64,000 nt of DNA from Eutreptiella sp. 'Long Island Sound 2002' (GCA_964036045.1 OZ038378.1:145107767-145171766); one strand, 5' to 3'. Numbered from the stretch's first letter, positions 10,001 through 22,060 are shown. The notes: a model not told the origin generated them from the sequence alone. Translations and numbers: made by a program.

Positions 10001-11040
10001 AACAGTGAGGGCTTTGGGGTTGTCAAGTGTCTCGTCTTGTGGCATGGTGGCTCCGAACTTGCTTCAAACGCTGCATCGGCTTGCCGAGTAGCGGGAGGGT
10101 GTGCCACTTTGAGGTCTTGGAAAAGGGGCGATGAGTCAGCCTTGTGTTGCGGAGTGGAAGCACACCAAGCAGGAAGATTCGAGTTGCAACATGGTATTGA
10201 AGCGTTTCCCCCGTCAAAATAGGTTTCGCGTATCTCATGCTTTTGCACCACACGCTGCACGTTGTGAGTTGCGGACACGTTTGGAGAGTTTGGAAACGTG
10301 CAACGCGGTTGTGGGGCACATAGCTTTGAAATGGCAACCGACTTAGTGGAACTTGGTGTCTGTGTTTCGGGCGAGCTGATGGTCATTTCCAAGCTTTTCA
10401 TTTGCTTTGTCGTGCACGTGATGTTGTTCCGCCACACACGCCACGCCTTGCGCATGCATCTGTGAAAATCCCAACGCACCGCACGCGAATATGTTTGGAT
10501 GCTGGTGAAATGCTCCGACAGTGCATGCTCCCAAGCCTCCCGAGAGGAGAGAGCATCTTGAATTAGTTGCCCGGCGTCCTCATGCAAGTTGAGTGAGGCA
10601 AGGTGTAGTAAGAGAGCAATGAGATTGCTCTTGTTGTTGCAGCCCACGAGCAATGAAGAGTCTGAGGTCGAGGAACTTTCCGGCAGAAGTGAAAAGACGA
10701 TGCCATGCAAGCATGAAAGAACGGGGTATAGTGCGTCGGGTTGTGAGATGTTGCGAATGGAGTGCACAACGAACGCAGTGCCACCCTCAATTGTGGGTTG
10801 CTCCGTTGCCAACTTACCGAGCGCAACCAACTGTCTCACTTGTTCGGTGTGAATTTGAGACAAAATATCCGTGAAGGCCTCTCCTTGTTGGGCAACCGAC
10901 AGTGGGCCACCAGAGCTCTGGTTCGGCAAGGTTGAAGCGCCGGAGTTGCCACCAACAGTTTGACGGGTCCAACAAAATGGCCCCCCGGCGGCCGGGCTAG
11001 GTTCCGCACATGATGCAACGGCAGCGGCTTTGGTCGGCAT
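7081..11040 (-). CDS. Sfi1-like centrin-binding repeat protein
   Basis: A single uninterrupted 1319-codon ORF starts at an ATG (11040-11038) and ends with TAG at 7081. Residues about 1-210 are mostly helical. Residues about 210-815 are Ser/Pro/Thr-rich and probably disordered. From about 815 to 1300 there are roughly fifteen units of about 30 residues, each centred on an aromatic/Leu-Trp-Arg core such as AFRAWR, CFGAWR, YFRGWR, AFRRWR and RLRQWR. This is the signature of Sfi1 repeats, long helices that bind centrin at centrosomes, spindle pole bodies and basal bodies. Centrin binding is inferred from the family. Base composition changes sharply inside the ORF: the repeat half is about 70% GC, the first 1.5 kb much lower. 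The start codon lies 86 bp from the start of a divergent plus-strand ORF. A long antisense ORF over the GC-rich half is a shadow. Confidence 0.85.
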   Translation of the reverse strand: MPTKAAAVASCAEPSPAAGGPFCWTRQTVGGNSGASTLPNQSSGGPLSVAQQGEAFTDILSQIHTEQVRQLVALGKLATEQPTIEGGTAFVVHSIRNISQPDALYPVLSCLHGIVFSLLPESSSTSDSSLLVGCNNKSNLIALLLHLASLNLHEDAGQLIQDALSSREAWEHALSEHFTSIQTYSRAVRWDFHRCMRKAWRVWRNNITCTTKQMKSLEMTISSPETQTPSSTKSVAISKLCAPQPRCTFPNSPNVSATHNVQRVVQKHEIRETYFDGGNASIPCCNSNLPAWCASTPQHKADSSPLFQDLKVAHPPATRQADAAFEASSEPPCHKTRHLTTPKPSLLLDTPLMFQSQQHLQRQHLQCHLEEEQGMQPALRFDQLQSEHVTCTHISPRKVGHDGADPCCGPRADLITPLLQRSHDKPFPKSGHTTEDPPSRDHSEHERHAGRPTEKVKSARDRTTARVEERILPAPMSAALKPPSVQLPTRRASPRAVVCPTQSPNLASNGCGKAEPESQGTRLRGLCPPSSHLQPAVEASQPSTDWESPLSRLIPDGLSPSRVGHSGCAVPMAPLEDIPQCSAPSPEPSSTPQTAPGDARHPQLHRKPQPEPWAPPLPLQRTTAVHSSDSGTAPEMLHGAPTSASAIAFAITPSASSTSATAGEGGDATHKSRPVGLTLEASAEGDIDPGPHAAGAGAAAPTGGVETGVEQLGRTRSFSPSSIALSEITDTTADHSTQASLTGALACFDEAVAEHEAVSQGPAQWCRDPRALSLWRPAAATSAAPAPRPPSPPRSVASSSGFEGDRDERSIEFRGTVRGDGARVARAWVRWRCFVFEALQARYRAHLQSMGCLLAHRHWGRVAQGALRAWRQYTAHRVSRRRTAEASVAAARARRAQGAAFRAWRWAAAAVRCALAPARQQRLRRCFGAWRLWVRGDALQSQAVVHWRRGAQRTAFVWWRDLAVGQSARQQVLRGSLRRLWWCWRSYAHRKARERALVSRLHIRGQKALVLEYFRGWRRELQLTHARQQQHWQAVRIHQSTLQMKTFLRWWEMWLSCARERWAARRGDQAVVRRAFHRLRMATLQQSRMALEALLSSHLAATRERRRLRGAFRRWRNRHDGARLRALLADWQRRARAKRFRAWRAAARAQARAHAQLLEQWSAARDRDLLVRAWDRLQVAHRERHLAGLCRHVQSDRWQRLQRMVFCQWREEAQALGGLRQAMAQAHWMVSTLGRRLRQWRVAVARTAQRMQLARHWHRRRLLRMSFMHLQLFCLASARRRETAGACVLAMDAASVGHNGLAVLRTPEGTGGHRPVCTR

Positions 11041-11126
11041 GCTTCATGTTTGGTACGAATGCATCGAGAGCGGTCCCGTTCACGTGGCATTTCGTCGCAT
11101 GTTGAAGGAGCGGACGCTTTCACAAC
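11041..11126. promoter_or_regulatory. Short intergenic region between divergent start codons
   Basis: Only 86 bp separate the ATG of the minus-strand Sfi1-like ORF from the ATG of the plus-strand ORF at 11127. If both starts are right, this stretch plus part of the UTRs must serve as a shared promoter. No TATA box is visible. Confidence 0.35.
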
Positions 11127-12005
11127 ATGCTAACGCCATCAACTGTGACTGCAGAAAGTTCTACGGCAAGGGGCGTGTCACCAAGTGAAATCCCGTTCGC
11201 CATTCACCGTGCGTCACGATTACCCGTACAGTGCCGAATCACGAAGCAAGATGATGTGCCCATTCCTACGCCATTTGATGCCAATCAAGAAGTTCGTGTT
11301 CTTCGTGATGGAAAAATTTTGAAGTCCCGACCAAATTCAACCACCTCAAAGGAATAGAGTGAATCAATGGTCGATTGCGTATTAGACTGTGATTCCGTGG
11401 CTGAGCTGTGTGGTTGATCCGGTTTCCTAATGCTCCGCATCAAGTTCTGAGATTGGATTATACGGGTTTCAACAAAAGAAATGGGGTTGCGTCAAAAGAC
11501 ATACATTGTTGTTCCCACATTGCGTACATTCCACAGGCTTGCTTTCTGCCGTGCGCCCGCGCACCCACTGCACGGGAACTGCAGTCTAACATAAAATGGT
11601 TTGTCGCTTTTGTCAAAAATTTCCTCGTTCCCCCAGATTTTAGATTGGGACGAAACCTCTTTCATTCTGAACTACTTTCTGTTCCAACTTTTCTGCCAGG
11701 GCGGAGAATACGAAAAGAGACCTCTTCCTGAAAATGTATGTCATAATTCTACCCGTTTCATTGCAATTTGCCCCATGCGTTTGACCGGTTTCAATTTTGC
11801 CACAATCGCATGTCAATGTGACTCTCGTATTCCGCAGTTGAAGGAGCTGCACGAGAGGCAGCAGGAGAAGCTCGCGATGGACAAGACCAACTACAAGCCA
11901 AAGAGTTACAAACAACAACGCATCACAACTCAAGAGAGGTTGAACCGGCGTAAGCAGATCAAGAAGTCCGTGGCCAAGAAGCTGCAAAGGCTGAACGAAG
12001 ATTAG
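11127..12005 (+). CDS. Divergent plus-strand gene, unknown product (multi-exon model)
   Basis: The first ORF, 11127-11357, begins with ATG and encodes 76 residues with no family I recognise. Downstream are splice-bounded coding pieces. 'ttccaacttttctgccag' precedes a 36-nt open piece (11699-11734) ending at a GTATGT donor. 'cgtattccgcag' precedes a terminal piece (11839-12005) encoding a Lys/Arg/Gln-rich helix (it starts LKELHERQQEKLAM and ends KLQRLNED) before TAG. Another acceptor-like tract precedes 11542. The donor of the first exon could not be fixed, so the exon chain is provisional. The basic helical C-terminus suggests a nucleic-acid or coiled-coil partner, nothing more. Confidence 0.45.
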
Positions 12006-15000
12006 GCACTCCATACATTTCGCTGTTGTTCCCCTCGTCGCCTTGTGACACAGCCTTTCCGTGTTTGCTTGCCATGCATTGTGCATTTTCTGTTGAGTTT
12101 CAGCTCCTCTTTGTTGCCGAAGAAATCAAGTATTGGGAAGTGTTCTCTGTTGGGCTCGTCACATAATCGAGAAGCAAACGCAGCATGGACGCTGCAAGTG
12201 TGGTAAAAAGCAGCCCAATGCACCGGCGCAAATCCTTAAGCAGAGTATGCCGAAATCCCCTTCGGGACGCACCCGAATTAAATGTCTCGGAACTATGTGG
12301 GAAGTTGCACAGTTGATTTTTTACGTGTATATCTAAACTCTCTCTCTGCTCTAAGGCAAATTGTAGCGTTTGGATTGTTTTTTGGTTGGGTGGGGCATTT
12401 TTGACTTTTCGCCAATTTGTTGCCAAATATTTGTCCAGCTACCAGTAATTGTAGTGCGCCAGGAGTCTCAGGGGAGCCCATACACCGTGTGTGCCATGAT
12501 ACAGTTTGCAGAATATCTCCTGTGAACTTCTGAGTAAGCAATTGAAGAGATGGAACTTACAGCATCAGTCGCATGTGTCAGGGCGTGCACTGAAATTCAA
12601 GTTACTCGGGATAAGCTGAGCCGCAGTGGTGTGATGTTTTCAATTTCAGGCATTTTTCGGTGATTTTTCGAATTTAGTGTATTGGCAGGATGCGCCGCTT
12701 TTTGGTATGCAAAGGTCGCACTTTTTGTGCCTCCATGCATCTTACAAATCGCGGCTTTGTTTTGTTGGGAGCGCAAGGATTGCTGGGGCACACACACACA
12801 CACACCATTAAAAAACGGGGCATCAATTAATGCATTGCCATGAAAACTCTCCCGTTTCCTTTGTGGCACAAATCTTGGCGCCGGTACAAACTCCAGGTTA
12901 GACATTATTTGGCACTAGCTTGTAGCAAAATTGGAAAATTCATTGATGTGGTCATACTCTTGATTTACTATTTTCTACGCCCATGGCTTTATAAGAAGGC
13001 AGGGGGTCACCATGTGCCAAAATTTGCACATTGTCATTGTGTTTCTGAATGAAAAATGGTAAGAGTTGCAGAAGGTTGTTGAACTATTGAATGAAAAATC
13101 ACATTCTGGGACAAAATTTTCGATGTTCTAGTGCGCCGACTTTCGCTACACCACTGCACGTGCATGTGATTGGGGTCAAATCACCAAGGGTTGCGTGAAT
13201 GCATGGGGCAAATCATTCCGATTTCAACTGGAATGTAAAGTTTACCATCTGTACACACAAAAAATTGAAGCTTACAGTGTGGCTGCGTTAAAAAGAATAT
13301 GGATTTTAGAATACGTAAGCTACCACCTCGGCATGTAGAAAAATATTCTGCCATGAGCCTGCATACTTCAATTGAGTGCAATGGGGCCCCACTAGCAATT
13401 AAAAAATGACTTCTTTTATGGATCACATTGTCATAACTAACGTGCACCTGGTCTTCAAAACATTGTAAGACTAGATGTGCTAGTTCTAAAAATATAAGAA
13501 GTCAACAATCATACAAGATACCCTACCTGGATTACATCTCTTTCTCCGTTTGCTGTTTCATTCTTTGTTACCGGCATGTCCACATATTTCGCTGATGGAA
13601 AATGTTAGATTAAAGCCAGACATTGTGAATTTAGTGCAGAGCATGTGAGGCATTTTGTGAATAGAAACTGACATGACTGTACAAATTTGTAGTGTCTACA
13701 AGTTTTACAGTGATTCGAGAGTTGTGCATACTTTTTGGCATGCTTAGGAGCCATTTTGCTTTTGTCCGTGCTTTGTGCAAGCAGATTGTTTGGTTCGCAT
13801 GGGTACTCAAAATGATCACCTTTGCAATAATTCCATTCCATATTGATTGCCATTGTCCATGATGCGCATTGACGAGGTAATTGCAGCTAGCCTATAACAA
13901 CAAACGAAGAGAACAAACAAAGAGACAATTATAATAATTTTGTTGCCCAGAAAAAGAACTAGCAAAGACTTGATGAGGCGGCAGACTTTGGTATATTGTA
14001 AAGAGCCCAAGGGTATGCCGCGTAACGATTTTTGTTAGCGATGAAGTACGTAGTTCTTTGCGCATTAGGTAATTGAGGATGCTGTATTGCGCCAATGGCC
14101 ATTGGAGCTCTGTGTTTGTGTGCCCTGTCTACGCTTTGCCAACAACCAATGCGGACCGGAGCCGGCTCAAATTGACGACCATACGTGGAGCTTCGGAGAA
14201 CATTATCGTGCGATTGCGTGTTGTTCAAGGGCACAAGAGGTGTGCGCATAGCCACTCATTGCTATGGGAACCCTCTTCGTTATCAAAACTTAAATTAGTG
14301 GCCGTACGAGGGCCACGATGTTTTGAATGTCCAAAATTGGAACTCCTTCGTGTACTCAACAAAACATGACGTGCCTAGGCTCTGGAAGTTTTGAGGAGTA
14401 GAGATGGAGCGTTTAGACATTGTGTAGTGAGAAAAATTCCCATTCACTGCCCATGAAGGGTGCAATGAGCCGCCAAGTGTCAAAAATTGTGTAGTAGTGC
14501 ATTGCGCTTGTATGCCGCAGTTATTGTTTGTTTTGAGGTGGTCATTGCTAAAGCCTCGAAGCTAATCGCATTAATGACCCTGTAGCTTTCTGCGATTGTC
14601 CGAAGTTAAACGAACGACAATTTGTTCAACAAGTAGGCAGAGTTTGCCTATGTATTGGGAAACAGTGTGCACATGGCTTTGGTGGCTGACAAATTTGAAG
14701 AATTTGGTGAATGGGTCGACTTTTGGAGAGCACCTCAATGATGAAAAAAGAATTTCCGAGGTCGCACTTGCGGTCATAGTATGAAGAAAGTGGATGTGAC
14801 CACGGCTGCAGCTAATTACCACTTAAGGTGCCGAGGCCTGTGGGAAGCTTTTTTAATGATCATTTCGGTTTTAGGTGCTTTTTGGATAGCTTTTGGTTTG
14901 TTGGACATTTGTGGTATGTGATGGGTATAGTGAAAAGTACGCGATACGAATAAAATTTGAAAAATGTCTTGGGTAACGAAAGTCAGAAAAGATGAAAAAA

Positions 15001-15170
15001 AACGGGTGAAAAAAAGATTGTGCCTTGCGGCGTATGAAACTAAAGGTTTGCGTTTGTCTGACACCCCTTTCCGAGTCATTTACTGTCCGTTTTTCCTTTT
15101 CAAACTCGCTGAATAGGGTTTGGGTTGAAAAAGGTTGCAAAGTAAAACCTAGGGATGGAGATGGTTTGAG
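12006..15170. other. AT-rich region without confident genes
   Basis: Composition drops to AT-rich here. Open frames are under 100 codons. One plus-strand frame near 14150-14370 has leucine-spaced stretches (LKLVAVRG, PKLELLRV) that could be a decayed leucine-rich-repeat gene, but stops interrupt it and it was not called. The rest looks non-coding. Confidence 0.45.
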
Positions 15171-15207
15171 TGGACACCAATCTACCCCTTGTGTACCCCC
15201 AATGTAG

Positions 15208-15232
15208 TGTAGCACCTCCTTTGGGAGGTGCC
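15208..15232. other. Perfect short hairpin
   Basis: GCACCTCC, four bases, then GGAGGTGC form a perfect 8-bp stem. It is isolated in AT-rich DNA. No adjacent gene is known, so its role is unclear. Confidence 0.5.
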
Positions 15233-15464
15233 ACAACCAAAAATCTTGTTTTTTAGCATGTGTTTAGCCCCTCGGGCATTGTTTATACACTCTTTGCCTG
15301 CTTAGTTTTTTGGTTGCACGAAAGAATGTAGTCGGGGGTATGGCAAGCTATGAATTCATTGATGGCTTCATGGCAAACCATGAATGATGAAATGCTCAAT
15401 TGCATACGGCACCACTCCATGTGTCCATGCGGAGTGGTCAACAAAATTTGTCACCTCCATATTC

Positions 15465-15870
15465 TCCCCCCATTGGTAGGGTTCGGAACCGGTTTTATTG
15501 TTTAATCGGAAAAACTGGTTATCGGCAATAATCTGAGATTGTTTCCAAAACAACCGACACAAGGGGTATTCTGAAACCTAATTTAAACCAATTAATCGGA
15601 ATGGTTGCAAATTTTTGGATTTCTTCAATACAACATGGTCAATGGTGAAATACAACTTCCAATGTAGCTTTGACCATTGCTCTCCGACTTGCATGGGCTC
15701 TCTTTTGAGGGATGGCAAAAATTAGGTTGGAGAAAAGCATTTAGTTGGAAAAACTAGTTATTTTGAAAACTATTAATCGGCAAAACTGGTTGTTTTCGTA
15801 ACAATAATCGTTAAAAACCGGTTATTTTCAAAACTACCAGGTTCCAAACCTTACCCCTTGGGGATCTGCC
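15465..15870. repeat. Small element with inverted ends and internal ACCGGTT motifs
   Basis: The left end (near 15472, ggtagggttcggaaccgg) and the reverse complement of the right end (near 15862, gggtaaggtttggaacctgg) are similar. Between them a motif close to TAATCGGAAAAACTGGTTAT occurs about five times with variation. This fits a degenerate non-autonomous element or a local expansion. No coding capacity. Confidence 0.4.
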
Positions 15871-15879
15871 AATGGTAAT

Positions 15880-18800
15880 ATACATAACTATCAATTATCA
15901 AATTGCATAGATTCTTAAAAAATGTACCTTCAACCATTGAAAATCAATACGGAGGGTTTGTGTGCTAACAACTACCTTTTCTCTCGCTTTAATGCAATGG
16001 TACAACAATTGGTCCCTTTACCTAACCAATTTGCAATACTCAGCATATAAAACCATTCATTCCTCCATCAACCCACACGGTCAGAAGCTCATCATCAGGT
16101 CAAACACGTCCAGACAACTAACACAAACTAAAAAAACATATGGTTGTTTGTGAATTGAGTGAGTCTATTTGTATATAGCATGGAGCCATCAAGTGGGGTG
16201 GTACCCAAACCCAGTCTTAGACTCAATGGGTTACAAATGTTGTTGTTGTTGACCAATTTGGTTGCTATTGTTTAACAAAATGGGTAGGGTAATTTGAAAT
16301 TACCCAGAATACCCCTCCACTGCCGCCCAACTGGGTGCAGTCCACGCAGAAAAACACAGGGAAAACCCATAACCCAGTGCATGACAGTGCCATGCCGCCT
16401 TTCACACTGGAGAGATATCGGGTCTAGACACCCTCCGTAGTCTACGGGCAGGGGCACAGGGCAAACCCCTGGTTGGACACCCCCGTGGGAGGGACAGAGG
16501 GTCCAAAACAACCATGGCACAGCAGTCCATGGCTGTACAGGGATCCAGCCCAGCGTGGCTACACCCCCACCCTCCTCGGGCCTCGAGTGGACACAGTCCA
16601 CAGTGCAGGGTGCAGCCATCGGTAATGGTAAATCGGATGGGCGTCATAGGTCAGCAGTCCTCATCGTCAGGGTTGCCCCGGAATGGTTGACAAAGTCCAT
16701 TGTGGCACTCCCTAGGGCAGCCTAGACGTCTTTTGGGCCATTGTTTGGCAGCCAGAATTTTTGTTTTGGCAAAACTAGCAGCGAAACGGGCAGGGCCCCA
16801 TGCTAGGCTCGCTGGTGGCACCCCTGTTTCACCCCTGAGCTCCCCTGTAAGGTGCCCGGGTGTGCCACAATCCGCTAGCATCCCTTGGGGCCGGTGCACG
16901 GCTTGCTCCCTCACTACCAGCCCCCTGGCAACCTCGGATGCAGAAAAGAATCCAAAAAATCATTCTCCTTTACTGTTTACCCCACTACCTTGAGAACTTT
17001 GCTTCACACTATGACTTGTCAACTTCTGGAAAAATGCATTGTACATGAACAACCTGTAGGATCATGTCACAACGCGTGTGAGGCCAAGAGAGATGAATTG
17101 CCCTGGCTTGCATCCCTCAGCCGACCATGGGTTTGTCAACGACAAATTGCAAAGCAGCACAGCAGTGTGATCCCACACAGAATTATGGATTGTTCACGGC
17201 AATGTTCATTGTCCCGGCAATGCAATTCGCCAGTCAAACTTGCATTCAAATACACAAAGGCGGTCCTTTTTTTTTTGTTGAAGCAAACGAAGTGTCTTGG
17301 TGAGCTCTTGACAACTGTTGATCCAGAACCCAGTGTTGACAGAGGTAATGGCAACACCCACAGAAGGAGTGTGCCCTGGCTGAACAAAACAGCTCAAGCT
17401 GCTTGCCTGCACATGTCCTCAATGTGCATCAAAATACATTTTCAAAAATCTGCAGCAAACGCGATGTACATCAGACTGACCGAACTTGCTTGTTGCCTGA
17501 CATAAAATGACCCCTCCACTTAAAGTGGCAAACGATCCTGCCATTTGAAAGGCGACCGACCCTGGAATGCTCCAGCGGGACGGCGGTGCCACCAGAGGGC
17601 GCCAACGCCGACTTGGCCTCACTTGGCAGGTCTAACAGAAATCCACCAGTATGATACCAAATGCCAAGCATTGCACCACAAGCCTAAAAGGGGCCTTAAT
17701 TCAACCTAAATTGCAAACAAATCCAGACCTCTGCATCCACAGTCCATGCAGCACTCGTGTCAACTCAGGGAAATGAACGGAGTTGGTCTCTGACCCTCAC
17801 ACACGCAGATACCTGAATGCCTGGATCATCAACACAGGCCTCTGGAAACCGGCGACGATGACCAAGCTACCATTCCAGACGTCATCCCTGACGCCACCAG
17901 CCACCATTCTGGATTGATTTGCAACTTGCACATCACTCTAGATTGGCACTGGCCTGCCAATGAGTGGTGGCCTTGTAAGACATTCAAAGAAAACTGGGCA
18001 ACAAGGAACAAAAAACTCATGGTGAGCAGAATGATGTACACACAAAACACAGAAGAGAGGGAGCGAAATGGGAGTGGAAAAAACCTGTGGAACTGGAATC
18101 TGAAAGTAGTGCTGTTATTGCATGTAGCGCCACAGGCGGCAGAGATGCATTTGAAAAGGTGCCCCAAAAATATGCAGCACGTGCTTTGCTGCATAGCAGT
18201 TTCATGGGATTGGGACAGCAGTGGTGCAGATGGTTGAAGCACTCTTGGAGGATCTTGGCATTGGGCCTGTGTTGTGGAGGATCACTGTTTTCAGTGCCAT
18301 TGATTGCTGTATAGGCTCAGTGAGAAGCGTAGCTTCCTGATTGGCATACCCCAGGAAACCTGCTACCTGGTGCCTTGCTGGCCTGTGTCCAGGGAACAGC
18401 ACACGATAAAACAAAAAGACAGAGCCATTGCCTGGTGCCGCTTGGACAAGACCGGTGCTCATGTGTTGCTTGCAGACATGGAATCTTAACTGTGGCCCAT
18501 GTAAAGGGCCACCAGGGCCATCCATTTGATCTTCAACGACTGGATGCACCAAGGCTCGTATGGCCTGCAATCCTGCCACAACAGCAAATCCTGCCACCGC
18601 GCGCGAGGGTGCTGCATGGCGCCCACCAGCACCCCGGCAGTTTTACACAAAACAGTGCGGACTCTGCACCTGACGCTTGATGGCGGCGGCGGGCATTGCA
18701 AATCAAAGACACCATCATACAAAACGGACCCACGCTCCGTGGGATTGCACTGCTGCTTGTCGACTGGTCCCTGGGTTTCCCGAACAAAAAACATGGAAAG

Positions 18801-19925
18801 TCTTGTCCGCGCAGCGCCAACATGCTGCCTCTCCCCGTAGCAGGGCCTTGTGCAGCAGCCGTGGCGCGACCACCGCGACGGGTGGTGTCACCTTTCCCAA
18901 TCCAGGGCCTTGGCACACCCACGAGGCACGTTGCTACCGTGTCTACTACACGAGAGAAGTGCTGAGAGAAGGGCATTCGATCTGCTGATGTGTTGCCCCG
19001 GTGCCCATCGATCTGCTGAGAGCTAAGGTCGGGTGCCCCAACCCACCGCCTGCATTCCAGAATGCAGAGGGCGGCCGAGGGTCCACAACAAAAAAGCAAA
19101 AGCCCCACCTTAGGGCAGAGGGCACGGGGGCGTATGGGTCAGGGAACTGCCGCCTGAACTCGACAGGAGGGTGTCAGTACAGGGTGGGGGGTCCAATGGT
19201 TGCGGATTTTATGCCTGTGACGGACGCCGCCCCGCCCAGACCTTGAAGAGGAACGAGGTATTCCTGAACTCCTCAAGAGCATCGTGGGCGGGTCCGGGCC
19301 GTGCTCAAGCCGGCGTGTTGGGCGGCCTGGGGGGTCTACCGCTGCCTGTCATGCCCGCGGCCGGGGTGCGGGGGTGCACCATGATGGTACCCATATGGAT
19401 AACACAGCTGAACCTCAGCTCAACCACCACACATGACAAAGTGTGCAGGTGGTTGACAGGGGACGTGCCCCCTGCGCGGAACGTGCTGTGCCACCGGCCC
19501 ACCACAGGGCGCATGCCAGCATCTGCACGGGCATGCGCGCACGGGCCGCGGACGGCAGCAGGAGGGAGTTGGGGGCCTGCCGACGGATGCAACGCAGGAA
19601 ATTTTGCAGGAAACTGTGCAGGAAATTGTGCAGCACAAGCCACACCCAAACGGTCCACCGTGGGGGTGCACGGCAGCGCAGAAGGCCAGACAGGCCTCCA
19701 CAATCCACACATCACGACCTTAGCCAAGCGTGAACACCCTGAAAGTGGTGCCGGAACACCCACATAATGCCAAGGCAAGGGTCAAATTGCCACAAAATGT
19801 ATGGACTGGTCCCCAGTTTCAGAAACTTCAGACTGTTCCAGATGGGGGGCCGGTACCGCTTATGGCCTTCGGTAGCGAAGTGACATGCGTTTCAGGAATT
19901 CCTCGTTGGGTTGCATTGCATTCGC
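15880..19925. other. No confident gene
   Basis: Mixed DNA. A 206-codon plus-strand ORF (16885-17505) and several 100-190 codon frames near 18.2-19.1 kb are open, but lack domain features and overlap competing frames. An open plus-strand piece at 18087-18200 is suggestive of coding but has no good splice borders. Confidence 0.4.
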
Positions 19926-20085
19926 GGCAGTGCGATGCAGTGCAGTGCAGTGAGGTGTAGTGTGCTATGTTGTGCTATGTTGTGGTGTGGTGTGGTGTGG
20001 GGTGGGGTGGTGCGGTGTGGTGTGGGGTGGTGGGGTGTGGGGTGGTGACGTGGTGTGACGTGACGTGACGTGACGTGCGTGGTAT
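19925..20085 (+). repeat. GT-rich compound microsatellite
   Basis: Consecutive short-period blocks: GTGCA-like, then GTGGT/GGGTGGT variants, then TGACG repeated five times near 20051-20075. The G-rich strand is plus and could form quadruplex or slipped structures. Confidence 0.8.
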
Positions 20086-20213
20086 GTGCAGAATAAGACA
20101 TTGATGGTTCAATTCGCAGGACTTCGGTATGTGTGGGAGCTGTGCATAAAGCATTGAGGGGGACTGTGCCAAAGCACCTCCTTTTTTAATCAGCTGTGCG
20201 TCTGGTCAATTGG

Positions 20214-20240
20214 TGTGTGTGTGTGTGTGTGTGTGTGTGT
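20214..20240 (+). repeat. (TG)n microsatellite
   Basis: About 13 uninterrupted TG dinucleotides. A second, less pure TG/TGCG block lies at 20677-20720. Confidence 0.9.
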
Positions 20241-20719
20241 GATCTGTACTTTTAGAGGTGGATCCTTGTGCAGCGTTGGGCTGGACGCCTCATTTGGCTC
20301 AGGTCTGCTGAGGCCTCTTTGTGACGTTGTTTCCCTCCCTTCTGCGGAATCAGAACCTCTGTATTTTGCTGGCTAGGTATCCAGAGTGTTTGCTCTCCCG
20401 TGCCTCGGCACGAAAAGCGGGCGGACGACATCCTCGGCCACGGTCTCCTCCAGCCCCCGTGGAACTGGGGCTGGTGGGGACGGAGGGGGGGGCGTTTTCG
20501 GCCTCCTGCGTTTGGGGGCTGGAGGGGTGGGGGGTTGGTGTGGGGACCTCAGCAGACCCGTAGAGATACGTGCAGGCCCTTGCAGGCGTGGTCGTTTGTG
20601 GGGCAGTTGTGCATGTGCAGCAAGTGGGCGCTTCCGGCGCGCAGGCACTGGGGTGCACACTTTATGGTGTCCCCGCTGTGTGTGTGTGTGTGTGTCTGCG
20701 TGCGCATGTGTGTGTGGTA

Positions 20720-21900
20720 CTCAGACTTGCATGTGTGTCTACATATATGTACCTGCACGTATGCAGAGCATATGTGCAGAGATGCGTACACATGGGAGTG
20801 CATGGGTTGAAATAGGGGTTGGAGAGGGGAGAGGGTGAGAGAAAGAGGAGCCGGGGGAGTGGGGGCAGACAGGCTGGAAAGCATAGGAGGAGAGAGGATA
20901 CAGAACAATGATGCATGGATGGAGGTATGTATGGAGTGATGGATCAGCCACTTGTCATGTGCACCACCAAGGGCCCCGATTCCTGATTCTGAAGCGACCT
21001 GATGGGGATGTCGACTGGTTGGTGCGTTCTTCGGTTCTGTTGGATCTCATTCTGCAATCTCCCGCTGCATTGTTGGTGCATGCGAATTGCCGGACCGTCC
21101 ACTCTCCTTTCGTGCAACGCCCGCTCAGATCACTTCCATATATAGCGTGTACCCCGATATTGCATTCTGTGAAACCCCTGTGCAATCGGCTGCCCTCAGC
21201 AATCCAAGCATTGGTGGCGGGACATGGACTTTCGAGGAGCATGCGCACTCCCACACGGCTGCCTGAGCGGGTGTGTGTTCTAAGTGTGCATCCGGGGCTT
21301 AGCAAAGAGGTCTGCAATGAAGATTCTGGGGGCGAGGGGGAGGGTGAGCGGCAAGGGATTAGGGTCAGGGGCTCTGCTGTCAAGGTAAAGGTGTTGAGGA
21401 CCACTTAAGCAGTAATCTAAGTGGAGGGGGGGGGGGAATCCCATGCGCTGGATTCCTTCAACATTGCAAGCAATGTTCGGAATGCAGTGACCAGGCCCTC
21501 TGCTTTCAGACGCAAGTAAACAAAACCTAACTGCAAAGCGGAGGAGGGGGGGGGGGGGCTTCTGGACGGAAATGCTTTTTTTTCTTTTTTAAGTATTTTT
21601 TGACATGCCATGAGCTGTGGCACAACCACCCGTTCATCCCCAAACTGCCCCATTTGCATTGGAGACTGCTCGTGAATTGCCCTGTGGTATGGAGGGAAGG
21701 GACGCCCGATGACCTGTTCAATCCTGCAGCAGCCCTCCCCCACGGCCCTGCACAGTGCACAGATGGCGCCGGCGGGACCATGTTGGTGAAGACGCAGGGA
21801 CGCAGCACCCCAAGTGAGCTCTCTCGTGAGGATGCCGGCGGATACGCGCAGCCATCCCCGCCGACTGGTGGTGCAGGTCACCAGAACAGGGCACAGAACA
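20720..21900. other. No confident gene
   Basis: A 166-codon plus ORF and a 149-codon antisense ORF overlap at about 20.9-21.4 kb, and neither shows a recognisable domain. Poly(G) tracts lie at 21425-21436 and 21547-21558. Confidence 0.4.
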
Positions 21901-21904
21901 TGGC

Positions 21905-21985
21905 TTGCGGGACGGCACCATCAACACCGGATGCCGATGGAACAACACCCACGGTGTGCTCAACCCCGAAACACACCACAAGCAG

Positions 21986-22060
<75 letters not shown>

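Noticed and set aside
16885-17505. 206-codon plus-strand ORF as a gene
   Set aside because: No recognisable motif, no Kozak or splice context, and composition like neighbouring non-coding DNA.
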